Shown here: positions 1-7,127 of the stretch, one piece after another
Position numbering within the stretch: position 1 is the first letter of the stretch
How the letters are laid out: each line of letters opens with the position of its first letter
Assembly: GCA_045638465.1 (NCBI GenBank)
Contig: JAZUBK010000047.1
Span: 1-14,643 of the forward strand
Direction: 5' to 3'
Source: CAKVLS01 sp045638465
GTDB lineage: Bacteria; Bacillota; Clostridia; Christensenellales; UBA1242
Length of the DNA: 14,643 nucleotides
Program-made: the position numbers and the translations under genes
The notes under the pieces: generated by a model
Seen by the model: the letters and a program-made list of their open reading frames with translations, nothing else
Databases searched by the model: none
Told to the model about the DNA's origin: nothing

Positions 1-17
1 ATAAGAGGATAGAGCTT

Positions 18-911
18 ATGAAGAAAAAAAGACTATTAAAATTGCTCATAGCCTTAACTGTGGTTGTAGTAATAGTAGTACTATCGTCGACGGTGTTTAC
101 TCTAAAAAACGTTGAACTATGTTTTTATGATAGTAAAAACAATCTGATCGAAGATTATAGTACGCTAGACTACTTTGGCGATGAAGATGTGCAAGATATT
201 ATCGATAGTGGTGATTTTGGCTTTGGCAAAAATATCTTCTTTTTGCAAAGACAAGATAATATCGACCGTATCGAAAAAGAACATCCTTATATCAAAGTAA
301 TTGGTATTAGCGCTACGTTCCCAGATGGCTTTAAAATCAAAGCTGTAGAAAGAAAACCTATGTACAGTGTTTATTTGTCTACGGGCAAATATGCTATTTG
401 CGATAAAGAACTTAAAGTTTTGGAAGTTGTAGATACAATAAGCAACAAGTATAAATATATTGCTCTTGCAAATCTAGGAATAGATGATCAAGAGGCAGGA
501 AACTTTATCAAAGGTAACAATGATATTGATAGACTAGCAAGGCTAGGTTCTGAGTTTTCGGCAAATAAATATGGCAGAACAAGTGCTATAAAATATTTTG
601 AAAGTATAAGAATGTACGAAGGATATTTTACCGAAGATAAAACCAGAAAGTGTACATGGCTTTCTATCCAAACAAGACCAACTAACGAAGATGATGACAG
701 CCAATGCGCTGGTGTTAGAATAGACATTGAAAACATCTCAACTAACTTTGAAGAAAAGATAAACAAAGCTCTTAGCATATTCAACTATTACTTTAGCTCA
801 ACAGAGCCAGACCAACACTCAAAAAGTTTGTATGGAGTAATAAAAGTATATGATAATTGCCAAGGTGCTTGGGTAGATACCATAGAAAGAATAGATGAAG
901 AAGAGGTTTAA
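18..911 (+). CDS. divIB: Cell-division protein DivIB/FtsQ
   Basis: Bitopic membrane protein of the divisome that works with FtsL/DivIC to couple septal peptidoglycan synthesis to the FtsZ ring. The 297-residue product has a short Lys-rich cytoplasmic N-terminus, one membrane segment at about residues 8-28, and then an extracytoplasmic POTRA-type domain. Recognisable FtsQ features are the GKNIFFL stretch (about 70-76) and the strand PDGFKIKAVERKPMYSVY (about 102-119). The C-terminal beta domain and acidic tail are poorly conserved, as is usual in this family. The length is slightly above the Bacillus protein. An AGAGGAT ribosome-binding site lies about 8 bases before the ATG. Its position directly before ftsA and ftsZ is the classic division-cluster order and supports the call. 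The gene ends at a strong terminator, so it closes an operon that began upstream of the window. Confidence 0.9.
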   Translation: MKKKRLLKLLIALTVVVVIVVLSSTVFTLKNVELCFYDSKNNLIEDYSTLDYFGDEDVQDIIDSGDFGFGKNIFFLQRQDNIDRIEKEHPYIKVIGISATFPDGFKIKAVERKPMYSVYLSTGKYAICDKELKVLEVVDTISNKYKYIALANLGIDDQEAGNFIKGNNDIDRLARLGSEFSANKYGRTSAIKYFESIRMYEGYFTEDKTRKCTWLSIQTRPTNEDDDSQCAGVRIDIENISTNFEEKINKALSIFNYYFSSTEPDQHSKSLYGVIKVYDNCQGAWVDTIERIDEEEV

Positions 912-912
912 T

Positions 913-949
913 AAAAATAGGGCAGCAATTTAGCCCTATTTTTTATTTT
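913..949 (+). terminator. Rho-independent terminator after divIB
   Basis: A perfect 11-bp inverted repeat (AAAAATAGGGC at 913-923, GCCCTATTTTT at 933-943) with a 9-base loop runs into a T-rich tail. It begins two bases after the divIB stop, separating divIB from ftsA. Confidence 0.9.
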
Positions 950-989
950 TTGTGCCACAAAATATTTTTATAATAGAGTCGCAAAATGT

Positions 990-1018
990 TTGACTCAAAA
1001 ATGGTTAAATATTATAAT
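990..1018 (+). promoter_or_regulatory. SigA-type promoter of ftsA-ftsZ
   Basis: TTGACT at 990-995, a 17-base spacer and a perfect TATAAT at 1013-1018 form a near-consensus vegetative promoter. It lies after the divIB terminator and about 20 bases before the ftsA ribosome-binding site AAGGTGG. It should drive ftsA and ftsZ together. Confidence 0.8.
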
Positions 1019-1045
1019 AAATATATATTATACTAAGGTGGTCAA

Positions 1046-2221
1046 ATGGCAAAAAAAGATGTTGCGATTTTAGATTTTGGCTCTGAAAAAATATCTGTCA
1101 TCATAGGTGCTTCAGATGTCAATAATACCTTTGCTATCAAGGGCGTAGGAGAGTGCGAATACGCTGGTTTTATGGACGGGGCTTTTTTGGAGCCTAATAA
1201 CCTAAAACTTGCTATGGGCCTTGCTATAAACAACGCCGAACTAAATTCTAAGACCCAAATAAAAGAACTTTATATTGGTGTTCCGACTGAGTTTTCTTTG
1301 TGTGTTTGCAATACGGCAAGTCAAACTTATCCTAGAGCAAAGACAGTAAACCAAAACGATATAAACGAACTTTTTGTTTTGGGCAATCAAAACTTTGTTA
1401 ACCAAAAAACACATAGCGTTATCAATCAATCAGCTGTTTATTATGTTCTTGATGATAATGGCAAAGTAACAAATCCTCTAGGTTTAGTAACCAACAAAAT
1501 AACTGCATGTATGTCATTTATTTTGGCAGAAAGAAGCTTTATCAAACTTATTGATAGTTTCTTAGTTGACCTTGAGATTACAAAAGCTACTTACATTTCT
1601 TCTGCACTAGCAGAGGCAAAATATCTATTTGATGATGAAACACGTGATAGGTATGCGCTTTTGGTAGACTGCGGATATATTACCACAACGGTGGCACTAA
1701 TTCGTGGTGATGGTATCTTATCACTTAATAGTTTTTCTATGGGTGGTGGACATATCACTGCCGACCTTATGGAATGTTTGAAAATTACGTTCCAACAAGC
1801 AGAGTCTTTAAAGAGGAAAATTGTTTTATCGATTGATCCTGCACAAGATGATGTTTATGAGGTAACAACCGACGACGGAGTGGTTCCAGTTTCTGCAAAG
1901 ATGGCAGGGGAGATAGTAGAGTGTAGAATAGAAGAGATTGCAAAGAATATTCTAAAATGTCTACACGCATGTAAATATGAGTATCCACATTACATACCAA
2001 TATCACTAACCGGTGGTGGCCTATGTTATCTAAAGGGTGCAAAAGATTTACTTGCAAAATTCCTTGGCAAAAATGTTGAGATAGTTGTTCCACCAATTCC
2101 TCAACTAAACAAACCACACAATTCATCAAGCATAGGGCTTTTGGATATCGCGCTAAAGCAAGAGGCTTTGCGTAAACCAAAAGGTCTATTTGCAAAACTA
2201 AAAGCATTTATAAACAGATAA
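1046..2221 (+). CDS. ftsA: Cell-division protein FtsA
   Basis: Actin-like ATPase that tethers FtsZ filaments to the membrane and recruits later division proteins. The 391-residue product shows the actin/Hsp70-type nucleotide-binding pattern. Phosphate-1 is ILDFGSEKISVIIG near the N-terminus (about 8-21), phosphate-2 is LLVDCGYITTTVALI (about 204-218), and the adenosine motif is SLTGGGLCYLKGA (about 319-331). The protein ends in a short basic amphipathic helix, GLFAKLKAFINR, the expected membrane-targeting sequence. The length is near the low end for FtsA. The ATG is preceded by AAGGTGG. It sits 19 bases before ftsZ, with only that gene's ribosome-binding site between them, so the two are cotranscribed. 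Confidence 0.95.
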   Translation: MAKKDVAILDFGSEKISVIIGASDVNNTFAIKGVGECEYAGFMDGAFLEPNNLKLAMGLAINNAELNSKTQIKELYIGVPTEFSLCVCNTASQTYPRAKTVNQNDINELFVLGNQNFVNQKTHSVINQSAVYYVLDDNGKVTNPLGLVTNKITACMSFILAERSFIKLIDSFLVDLEITKATYISSALAEAKYLFDDETRDRYALLVDCGYITTTVALIRGDGILSLNSFSMGGGHITADLMECLKITFQQAESLKRKIVLSIDPAQDDVYEVTTDDGVVPVSAKMAGEIVECRIEEIAKNILKCLHACKYEYPHYIPISLTGGGLCYLKGAKDLLAKFLGKNVEIVVPPIPQLNKPHNSSSIGLLDIALKQEALRKPKGLFAKLKAFINR

Positions 2222-2240
2222 AAATAGGGAGAGTATATTT

Positions 2241-3404
2241 ATGAATAATAACATTGGACAAGTAGTTAAAATTTTAGTTATCGGTATCGGTGGTGGCGGT
2301 AACAATGCCGTAAACAGAATGGTTGCTGCAAACATCACTTCTGCAGAATTTGTTGCTGTAAACACAGACAAACAAGCCTTGCTTATGAGCAAAGCAACTC
2401 ACAGAGTTCAAATTGGTGAAAAATTAACAAAAGGTCTTGGCGCTGGTGCTGAACCAGAAGTTGGTGCAAAAGCTGCCGAAGAGAGCAAACAAGTATTGAC
2501 TGAGATGCTTAGAGATTGTGACCTTGCCTTTATTACTGCTGGTATGGGCGGCGGAACTGGTACAGGTGCTGCTCCAGTTGTTGCACAAATTGCAAAAGAA
2601 TTAGGTATTCTTACAATTGCAGTTGTTACAAAACCATTTAACTTCGAAGGCAAAAAGAGAATGGATAATGCCGAAAAAGGTATTGCAGAACTTAGAAAAT
2701 ACGTTGACACTCTTGTTGTTATTCCTAATGACAAACTACTTCGTATCGTACCAAAAGGTACTCCTATCGTTGAAGCTTTCAGATGTGCAGACGATGTACT
2801 AAGACAAGGTATCCAAGGTATCTCTGACCTTATTGTTGTTCCTAGTCTTATCAACCTTGACTTTGCTGACGTTAGATCTATTATGAAAAATAAAGGTCTT
2901 GCTCATATGGGTATTGGTCGTGGCAAAGGCGAAAACAAAACTATCGAAGCTGTAAGACAAGCTGTTCAAAGTCCACTTCTTGAAACAACTATCGAAGGTG
3001 CTACTGGTATCCTTCTTAACGTTAAAGGTGGTTTGGATCTTCCTATTGACGAAGTTGACGAAGCTGCAGCTTTAGTTAAAGAAGTTGTTGACCCTAACTG
3101 TAACATTATCTTTGGTGCTGGTATTGATGAGGCACTTTCTAACGAAGTTGAAATCACTGTTATTGCTACAGGTTTTAGCGGAAGAGATGAAGGTAAAGAG
3201 CCTCAAAGAGACCTAAAAGATATTATGAAAAACCAAGAAGCAAAAGCAGAACCTCAAGAAGATGATAAGCTAAAAGATTATGAAGCTAGACTAAATAGCT
3301 CTGCTACATCAAAACAAGAATCTCCTGCTGTTCCTAATTCTTCTCGTATCAAAGTAGATGATTCTAATATTCCACCATTTCTTAGAAGACTTCAAAATAA
3401 ATAA
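2241..3404 (+). CDS. ftsZ: Cell-division GTPase FtsZ
   Basis: Tubulin homologue that polymerises at mid-cell, or at polar sites during sporulation, to form the Z ring. The 387-residue product carries GIGGGGNNAVNRM near the N-terminus and the tubulin signature GGGTGTGAAP (about 103-112). Its T7 synergy loop NLDFAD (205-210) supplies the catalytic aspartates for the neighbouring subunit. A charged, Gln/Glu/Lys-rich linker (about 320-375) leads to the conserved C-terminal peptide IPPFLRRLQNK, which binds FtsA and SepF. Start choice is supported by GGGAGAG at 2227-2233. Codon choice, with many GGT, GCT, GTT and CTT codons, looks more biased than in the flanking genes and fits high expression. A terminator follows. 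Confidence 0.98.
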   Translation: MNNNIGQVVKILVIGIGGGGNNAVNRMVAANITSAEFVAVNTDKQALLMSKATHRVQIGEKLTKGLGAGAEPEVGAKAAEESKQVLTEMLRDCDLAFITAGMGGGTGTGAAPVVAQIAKELGILTIAVVTKPFNFEGKKRMDNAEKGIAELRKYVDTLVVIPNDKLLRIVPKGTPIVEAFRCADDVLRQGIQGISDLIVVPSLINLDFADVRSIMKNKGLAHMGIGRGKGENKTIEAVRQAVQSPLLETTIEGATGILLNVKGGLDLPIDEVDEAAALVKEVVDPNCNIIFGAGIDEALSNEVEITVIATGFSGRDEGKEPQRDLKDIMKNQEAKAEPQEDDKLKDYEARLNSSATSKQESPAVPNSSRIKVDDSNIPPFLRRLQNK

Positions 3405-3430
3405 TTATCAAATAAAATCAAATTAAACTC

Positions 3431-3470
3431 AAAAAGGACAAGTTATTCCAAAACTTGTTCTTTTTTCTTT
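3431..3470 (+). terminator. Rho-independent terminator after ftsZ
   Basis: AAAAAGGACAAGTT (3431-3444) pairs with AACTTGTTCTTTTT (3452-3465) around a 7-base loop, with one G-U pair, and runs into a T-rich tail. It separates the division genes from the sporulation genes. Confidence 0.85.
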
Positions 3471-3471
3471 T

Positions 3472-3499
3472 TTGCAGGAAAGACGTGTTGAAGTAAAAT
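3472..3499 (+). promoter_or_regulatory. Possible promoter of spoIIGA-sigE
   Basis: TTGCAG at 3472-3477 and TAAAAT at 3494-3499 are separated by 16 bases. A start site seven bases after the -10 would fall at 3506, the A of the spoIIGA ATG. A one-mismatch Spo0A box, TGTTGAA, lies at 3486-3492. The site lies directly after the ftsZ terminator, where a promoter is needed, but the -35 match is modest. Confidence 0.35.
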
Positions 3500-3505
3500 G
3501 TTAAT

Positions 3506-4291
3506 ATGATAATTTTTATCGAAGATATTTTTATAAAAAATTTAATAATTTATCTTTTTACCTCTATGCTTATCTCAAAAAGCTTATGCCAAAGCAAAAA
3601 GTTTTTTGGGCTATTTGTTTCGGCCATTGTGAGTGGTCTTTTTCAAACATTAGGAGAAATTGTATGTCTTGGAACAATCGGAAGTTTGATCTTGACTTTT
3701 GCAAATATTTGCTTGATTGCATCTTTGTCGATAAAGGGCACATCAAAAACCTTTGTGGCGGTAGTGCTTGGGTTTACATATTTTGTCGTAATTGATAGTG
3801 TGAGAGTTTTGTTAACGCAAAAAGTAAAATTATCGATTTTTGTAAGTTTTTTGATTGTTTTTGTGTATGTGTTTTTGATTTTTGGTATGATAAGATATTT
3901 TTTCAAGACAAAACGTCATAAAAAGTTTGAATACAAAATAACTTTTTACGAAAAGGAAAATGTTTTTTCGGCTATTGCTTATCTTGATAGTGGAAACTTC
4001 CTGGAGGATAGTTTGACGGGGCTTCCGATTGTGATTATTGATTATAATGTGTTTGTTCATCTGTCAGGGCACGGAATAGAAGAGCTGCTTATAAACAAGT
4101 GTCATCTAAAAAACTCGCATTATATAAATTATTCGACAATAAGCGGTAGCGAAAAGATGTTAGTTTTTGATGTAGACAGAGTGGAAATAGACGGCCAGGA
4201 AAAGAAATGTCATTTGGGACTAAATCTCAAAGGTTTTGAAAAGGGATATTCGGCGCTGTTTGGCGTAAATGTATTGGGGGAGAGTTTATGA
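3506..4291 (+). CDS. spoIIGA: Pro-SigE processing protease SpoIIGA
   Basis: Membrane aspartic protease of the sporulation septum that removes the N-terminal pro-sequence of SigE in the mother cell. The 261-residue product begins with several hydrophobic segments (about residues 5-130), followed by a cytoplasmic retropepsin-like domain. The active-site motif is LDSGN, with D161-S162-G163, inside AYLDSGNFLEDSLTGLPIV, which closely matches the family. The C-terminal YSALFGVNVL stretch is also typical. It is shorter than the Bacillus protein, about 309 residues. The frame has a stop at 3494-3496, so ATG 3506 is the only reasonable start, yet no clear ribosome-binding site precedes it. Its last codons overlap the sigE ATG (ATGA), coupling protease and substrate. 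Confidence 0.92.
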   Translation: MIIFIEDIFIKNLIIYLFTSMLISKSLCQSKKFFGLFVSAIVSGLFQTLGEIVCLGTIGSLILTFANICLIASLSIKGTSKTFVAVVLGFTYFVVIDSVRVLLTQKVKLSIFVSFLIVFVYVFLIFGMIRYFFKTKRHKKFEYKITFYEKENVFSAIAYLDSGNFLEDSLTGLPIVIIDYNVFVHLSGHGIEELLINKCHLKNSHYINYSTISGSEKMLVFDVDRVEIDGQEKKCHLGLNLKGFEKGYSALFGVNVLGESL

Positions 4292-5013
4292 AAGTATTGT
4301 CAAAAATTATATTGTTTATAAAAAGCATATTTACAAAAGATATTTATGGCGCAAGAAAAAAACTAGTAGCTTATATCTGCGGAACAGAAGTTTTGCCAGA
4401 ACCGATGACTTGTGATGAAGAGATGGAGTATCTGGTTAAAGCAAGTAAGGGTGACGAAAGCGCAAAAGCAACCCTTATCGAAAGAAACCTAAGGTTAGTA
4501 ATCTATATCGCAAAAAAGTTTGAAAATAGCGGTGTAGAACTTGAAGATTTGGTATCAATTGGTTCGATAGGTCTTATAAAGGCGGTTTCAACTTTTAACT
4601 ACGAAAAAAATATCAAATTAGCAACCTATGCCTCAAGATGTATAGAAAATGAGATTTTGATGCATCTGCGCAAAGTAACTAGACAAAAACTCGAAGTGAG
4701 TTTAGATGAGCCTTTGAGTTTTGACAAAGAAGGTAATGAGCTTCTGCTTTCAGATATTTTGGTGGCAGAGGGTGAGTCGGTTTCTAAAAATATAGAATTG
4801 TCCGCCGAAAAACAACTGCTAAAAGAGGCAATAAAAAGGCTAAATATAAGAGAACAGACTATTATGGTTTTGAGATTTGGTTTAAATGGTGGGGAAGAAC
4901 TTACGCAAAAAGAGGTCGCCGATGCTATGGGGATATCTCAAAGTTATATCTCTCGCATAGAAAAGAAGATTTTGGTGCGGCTAAAAAAAGAAATCAACAA
5001 AGTTTTTTCTTAA
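4288..5013 (+). CDS. sigE: Mother-cell sporulation sigma factor SigE (pro-form)
   Basis: First mother-cell-specific sigma factor of sporulation, made as an inactive precursor. The 241-residue product starts with a basic, amphipathic pro-sequence of about 28 residues. SpoIIGA would be expected to cut just before YICGTEVLPEP (Y29), matching the Bacillus YIGGSEALPPP site. Sigma region 2 follows (ERNLRLVIYIAKKFENSG, then TYASRCIENEILMHLRK), and the region 4 helix-turn-helix is TQKEVADAMGISQSYISRIE. The start is backed by the strong site GGGGGAGAG, seven bases upstream, and by the 4-base ATGA overlap with spoIIGA. The sigG gene follows 60 bases on, so SigE and SigG are likely joined in read-through message. 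Confidence 0.95.
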   Translation: MKVLSKIILFIKSIFTKDIYGARKKLVAYICGTEVLPEPMTCDEEMEYLVKASKGDESAKATLIERNLRLVIYIAKKFENSGVELEDLVSIGSIGLIKAVSTFNYEKNIKLATYASRCIENEILMHLRKVTRQKLEVSLDEPLSFDKEGNELLLSDILVAEGESVSKNIELSAEKQLLKEAIKRLNIREQTIMVLRFGLNGGEELTQKEVADAMGISQSYISRIEKKILVRLKKEINKVFS

Positions 5014-5016
5014 AAT

Positions 5017-5045
5017 GTATATTTTTGTCTTATTTTGAGCAACAT
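5017..5045 (+). promoter_or_regulatory. Possible SigF-dependent promoter of sigG
   Basis: GTATA at 5017-5021 resembles the SigF/SigG -35 (GYATA). After 15 bases, GAGCAACAT at 5037-5045 fits the GGnnAnAnT -10 pattern at most positions. The predicted start near 5052 lies in the loop of the hairpin at 5032-5071. The match is by eye and partial; it is supported by family knowledge that sigG is transcribed by SigF in Bacillus. Confidence 0.35.
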
Positions 5046-5071
5046 ATTAAAAAAATATGTTGGAGCAAAAT
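5032..5071 (+). promoter_or_regulatory. Hairpin covering the sigG ribosome-binding site
   Basis: Perfect inner stem CAACATATT (5040-5048) with AATATGTTG (5054-5062) around an AAAAA loop. A small internal loop separates it from an outer stem, ATTTTG (5032-5037) with CAAAAT (5066-5071). The sigG ribosome-binding site GGAG (5062-5065) lies at the inner stem's edge and in the internal loop. No T tract follows, so this is not a terminator. It would hinder translation of sigG from messages that read through from sigE. Confidence 0.6.
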
Positions 5072-5073
5072 AG

Positions 5074-5838
5074 GTGAAAAGAGTAGTTATTTGTGGTGTT
5101 AATACTGAAAACTTGCCAACTATCAAGGGCAAAGAAATGGCAAGTCTTATGACTAGACTAAAGAGCGGAGATAAAGAAGCTCGTAAGTTATTTATTTATG
5201 GAAATATGCGTTTGGTCCTTAGTATCGTGGGTAGGTTCTCTACAAATAAAGATAATATCGATGATATATTCCAGGTGGGGTGTGTAGGACTTATCAAGGC
5301 CATGGATAATTTTGATGAAGGGTTTAATGTTAAATTTTCAACTTATGCAGTGCCGATGATTATTGGAGAGATTAGAAGGTATATTAGAGAAGGCACTTGC
5401 GTTAGGGTGAGTAGAAGTTTGAGGGATATTGCCTATAAAGTGTTACTCTCTAGACAAAAGTTTGATAAGCAAGGTGTAGAGCCAAACTTAGAAGAAATAT
5501 CAAAAGATTTAGACCTACCGCTAAAAGATGTGCTTTGCGCTCTTGATGCTATAGCTGACCCTGTCAGTCTATATGAGCCTGTGTATAATGATGGAATAGA
5601 CACTGTGCTTGTTATGGAGCAATTAAGCGATACAAAAGACACCTCTGATGAAATGATAGAAAACTTTGCTCTAAAAGAGGCCTTGGAAAAACTAGGTGAT
5701 AGGGAAAAGGAAATTTTGCGACTTAGGTATTTTATTGGCAAAACGCAAACTGAAATATCCGAAAGTGTAGGCATAAGTCAAGCCCAAGTTAGTAGACTAG
5801 AAAAAACCGCCCTAAAACAACTAAAAAAATCTTTGTAA
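5074..5838 (+). CDS. sigG: Forespore sporulation sigma factor SigG
   Basis: Late forespore sigma factor that directs genes for spore DNA protection and germination. The 254-residue product starts with the SigG-specific VVICGVNTENLPTIK stretch, matching the Bacillus VEICGVDTSKLPVLK. It then has region 2 (GNMRLVLSIVGRF, FQVGCVGLIKAMDNF, FSTYAVPMIIGEIRRYIRE), region 3 (VRVSRSLRDIAYK) and the region 4 helix-turn-helix (TQTEISESVGISQAQVSRLE). Start choice is firm: an in-frame TAG at 5071-5073 sits directly before the GTG, and GGAG lies 8 bases upstream. The GTG start and the hairpin over its ribosome-binding site both suggest restrained translation. It follows sigE as in Bacillus and Clostridium. 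Confidence 0.95.
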   Translation: MKRVVICGVNTENLPTIKGKEMASLMTRLKSGDKEARKLFIYGNMRLVLSIVGRFSTNKDNIDDIFQVGCVGLIKAMDNFDEGFNVKFSTYAVPMIIGEIRRYIREGTCVRVSRSLRDIAYKVLLSRQKFDKQGVEPNLEEISKDLDLPLKDVLCALDAIADPVSLYEPVYNDGIDTVLVMEQLSDTKDTSDEMIENFALKEALEKLGDREKEILRLRYFIGKTQTEISESVGISQAQVSRLEKTALKQLKKSL

Positions 5839-5884
5839 TTTTTTTACTATTTTTGTCATATTATGTACAAAGGAGAAAACAAAA

Positions 5885-6280
5885 ATGGAATCTTCTTTTT
5901 TGGAACTAAGATGTAAAGAAGTTATAAATATAGTCGACGGAAGACTTCTTGGGCATATAACAGATATGACAATAGACCTAAAAACGAGTAGAGTAACAGG
6001 GCTTGTTGTTCCTGTGTCAAAAGGGTTTTTTAGTTTTTTCAAATCTCCTCAAGAAATATTTATTCCCTACAAAAATATTTGTAAGATAGGCGAAGATGTT
6101 ATATTGGTTGAACTTTTTAATTTGCCTCAAGTAAAGAAGGGCAAAAAGGTAAATGCGCTGCAGATAGATGAAAAGCCAAAAAGAGAAGAAGAATTCCAAA
6201 AAGTTTCGCCTATAAGTCCAAGTGATTATGAAGGTGGCGATTTGAAATCAAAAATATCTGATGAAAACTTTGTAAACTAA
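5885..6280 (+). CDS. ylmC: PRC-barrel protein of the YlmC/YmxH sporulation family
   Basis: Small PRC-barrel protein of unknown molecular role that is usually found next to sigG in spore formers. Residues about 5-77 form the conserved barrel: LRCKEVINIVDGRLLGHITD, then a strand region with VTGLVVPV, FFKSPQEIFIPYKNICKIGEDVILVEL. The last 50 or so residues are charged, rich in Lys, Glu and Ser, and look disordered; most family members end soon after the barrel, so this tail is an addition. AAGGAGA lies 9 bases before the ATG. The gene is 46 bases after sigG and may be cotranscribed with it; nrdR, which follows, has its own promoter. The family call is secure, the function is not known. Confidence 0.85.
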   Translation: MESSFLELRCKEVINIVDGRLLGHITDMTIDLKTSRVTGLVVPVSKGFFSFFKSPQEIFIPYKNICKIGEDVILVELFNLPQVKKGKKVNALQIDEKPKREEEFQKVSPISPSDYEGGDLKSKISDENFVN

Positions 6281-6295
6281 ACTTGCAAAAATGTT

Positions 6296-6323
6296 TTGCT
6301 AAAGGTCAATTTAGTGGTATACT
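6296..6323 (+). promoter_or_regulatory. SigA-type promoter of nrdR
   Basis: TTGCTA at 6296-6301, 16 bases, then TATACT at 6318-6323 with a TGG extension of the -10 (6315-6317). It lies about 20 bases before the nrdR start and just ahead of its AGGAGA site. A small dyad, GCAAAA/TTTTGC (6285-6299), overlaps the -35; it does not resemble an NrdR box. Confidence 0.65.
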
Positions 6324-6343
6324 TTTTGTAGGAGAAAATCACT

Positions 6344-6790
6344 ATGAAATGTATTTACTGTGGATTTGGCGATAGCAAAGTTATCGATTCAAGACTTACT
6401 GATGAGTCAAATAGCATCAGACGTAGAAGAGAGTGCCTAAAATGTGGTAAACGTTTTACAACTTATGAAACAGTTGAAGAGATACCAATTTTGGTTATAA
6501 AAAATGACAATTCACGTCAAGCTTTGGACGTTCAAAAGATAAAAAGAGGCTTTATCAAATGTTGTGAAAAAAGGCCTGTTACTATGGCGCAAATTGATAG
6601 TGCCGTAAATGATATAGTAAAGACTTTGCAAAATTCACTGGAGCAAGAGGTTAAGTCTAGTTATATTGGCGAACTTGTTATGGAACAGCTAAAGCGTATG
6701 GACGAAATAGCCTATATAAGATTTGCTGCCGTATATAAACAATTTAAAGATGTTGATACATTTATAAGCTTTTTAAAAAACATGAAATAA
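6344..6790 (+). CDS. nrdR: Ribonucleotide reductase repressor NrdR
   Basis: Zinc-finger, ATP-cone transcriptional repressor that senses dATP/ATP and controls ribonucleotide reductase genes. The 148-residue length is standard. The N-terminal zinc ribbon uses C3, C6, C31 and C34 (MKCIYCG ... ECLKCGKRFTTYE), followed by the ATP-cone domain from about residue 48 to 138 (for example PILVIKNDNSRQALDVQKIKRG and YIRFAAVYKQFKDVDTF). AGGAGA precedes the ATG. It is a single-gene unit with its own promoter and terminator. NrdR near the sporulation and division cluster is common in Clostridia. No ribonucleotide reductase gene lies in this window, so its targets are elsewhere. Confidence 0.97.
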   Translation: MKCIYCGFGDSKVIDSRLTDESNSIRRRRECLKCGKRFTTYETVEEIPILVIKNDNSRQALDVQKIKRGFIKCCEKRPVTMAQIDSAVNDIVKTLQNSLEQEVKSSYIGELVMEQLKRMDEIAYIRFAAVYKQFKDVDTFISFLKNMK

Positions 6791-6813
6791 TTTTTTTAAT
6801 ATCAAAATTATTG

Positions 6814-6842
6814 CCACCCAAGATAAAAGGGTGGTTTTTTTG
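6814..6842 (+). terminator. Rho-independent terminator after nrdR
   Basis: CCACCC (6814-6819) pairs with GGGTGG (6829-6834) around a 9-base loop, followed by seven T's. Confidence 0.85.
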
Positions 6843-6905
6843 TTGGGTATATTTTTTTGAGGGTTTATCATTTCTAAAAAAACTTTTTTTGAATAAATCT
6901 ATATT

Positions 6906-7127
6906 ATGATGCCGCTAAGTTATGCAAAACTAAATAAAGAATACTTTATCGAAAAAATAGATGATTGTGAAGAAAAACTGCGACTTATCGAAATGGGTTT
7001 TTGTAATTGCAAAATTAGACTTTTGAGAATAAGCTTTGGCAAAAAAGATTATCTTGTTTTTTTGAGAAATTTTAAAATGATATTAAGAAGAGAGTTGGTA
7101 GAAAAAATATGGATAAAAAAGTTATAG
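6906..7127 (+). CDS. feoA: Ferrous iron transport protein FeoA
   Basis: Small SH3-like cytoplasmic partner of FeoB. The 73-residue product follows the family pattern: MPLSYAKLNKEYFIEKI at the start, LRLIEMGF (the usual RLLDMGL) in the middle, and FKMILRRELVEKI (the usual LRREEAE.I strand) at the end. The ATG is doubled (ATGATG, 6906-6911), and an in-frame stop lies at 6894-6896, so only these two starts are possible. No ribosome-binding site is visible before them, and I found no convincing promoter in 6843-6905 although the nrdR terminator makes one necessary. The frame overlaps the feoB start by 19 bases, so translation of the two is coupled. The sequence is divergent, but context makes the call firm. 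Confidence 0.85.
   Translation: MMPLSYAKLNKEYFIEKIDDCEEKLRLIEMGFCNCKIRLLRISFGKKDYLVFLRNFKMILRRELVEKIWIKKL

Noticed and set aside
2408..2854. Antisense open frame (148 codons) opposite ftsZ
   Set aside because: Shadow frame caused by ftsZ codon bias; low-complexity Ser/Pro/Ala-rich product with no support.
3486..3492. TGTTGAA as a Spo0A box upstream of spoIIGA
   Set aside because: Biologically expected there, but it has one mismatch and sits between -35 and -10 rather than upstream as at the Bacillus spoIIG promoter. Kept only as a remark.
5855..5862. GTCATATT, a perfect SigE-like -35 before ylmC
   Set aside because: The matching -10 would have to lie near the ylmC start codon and the transcript would lack the ribosome-binding site, so it is probably chance.
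6285..6299. GCAAAA/TTTTGC dyad as an NrdR autoregulatory box or a ylmC terminator
   Set aside because: It does not resemble the NrdR box consensus, and there is no T tract for termination; a 6-bp AT-rich dyad is likely chance.
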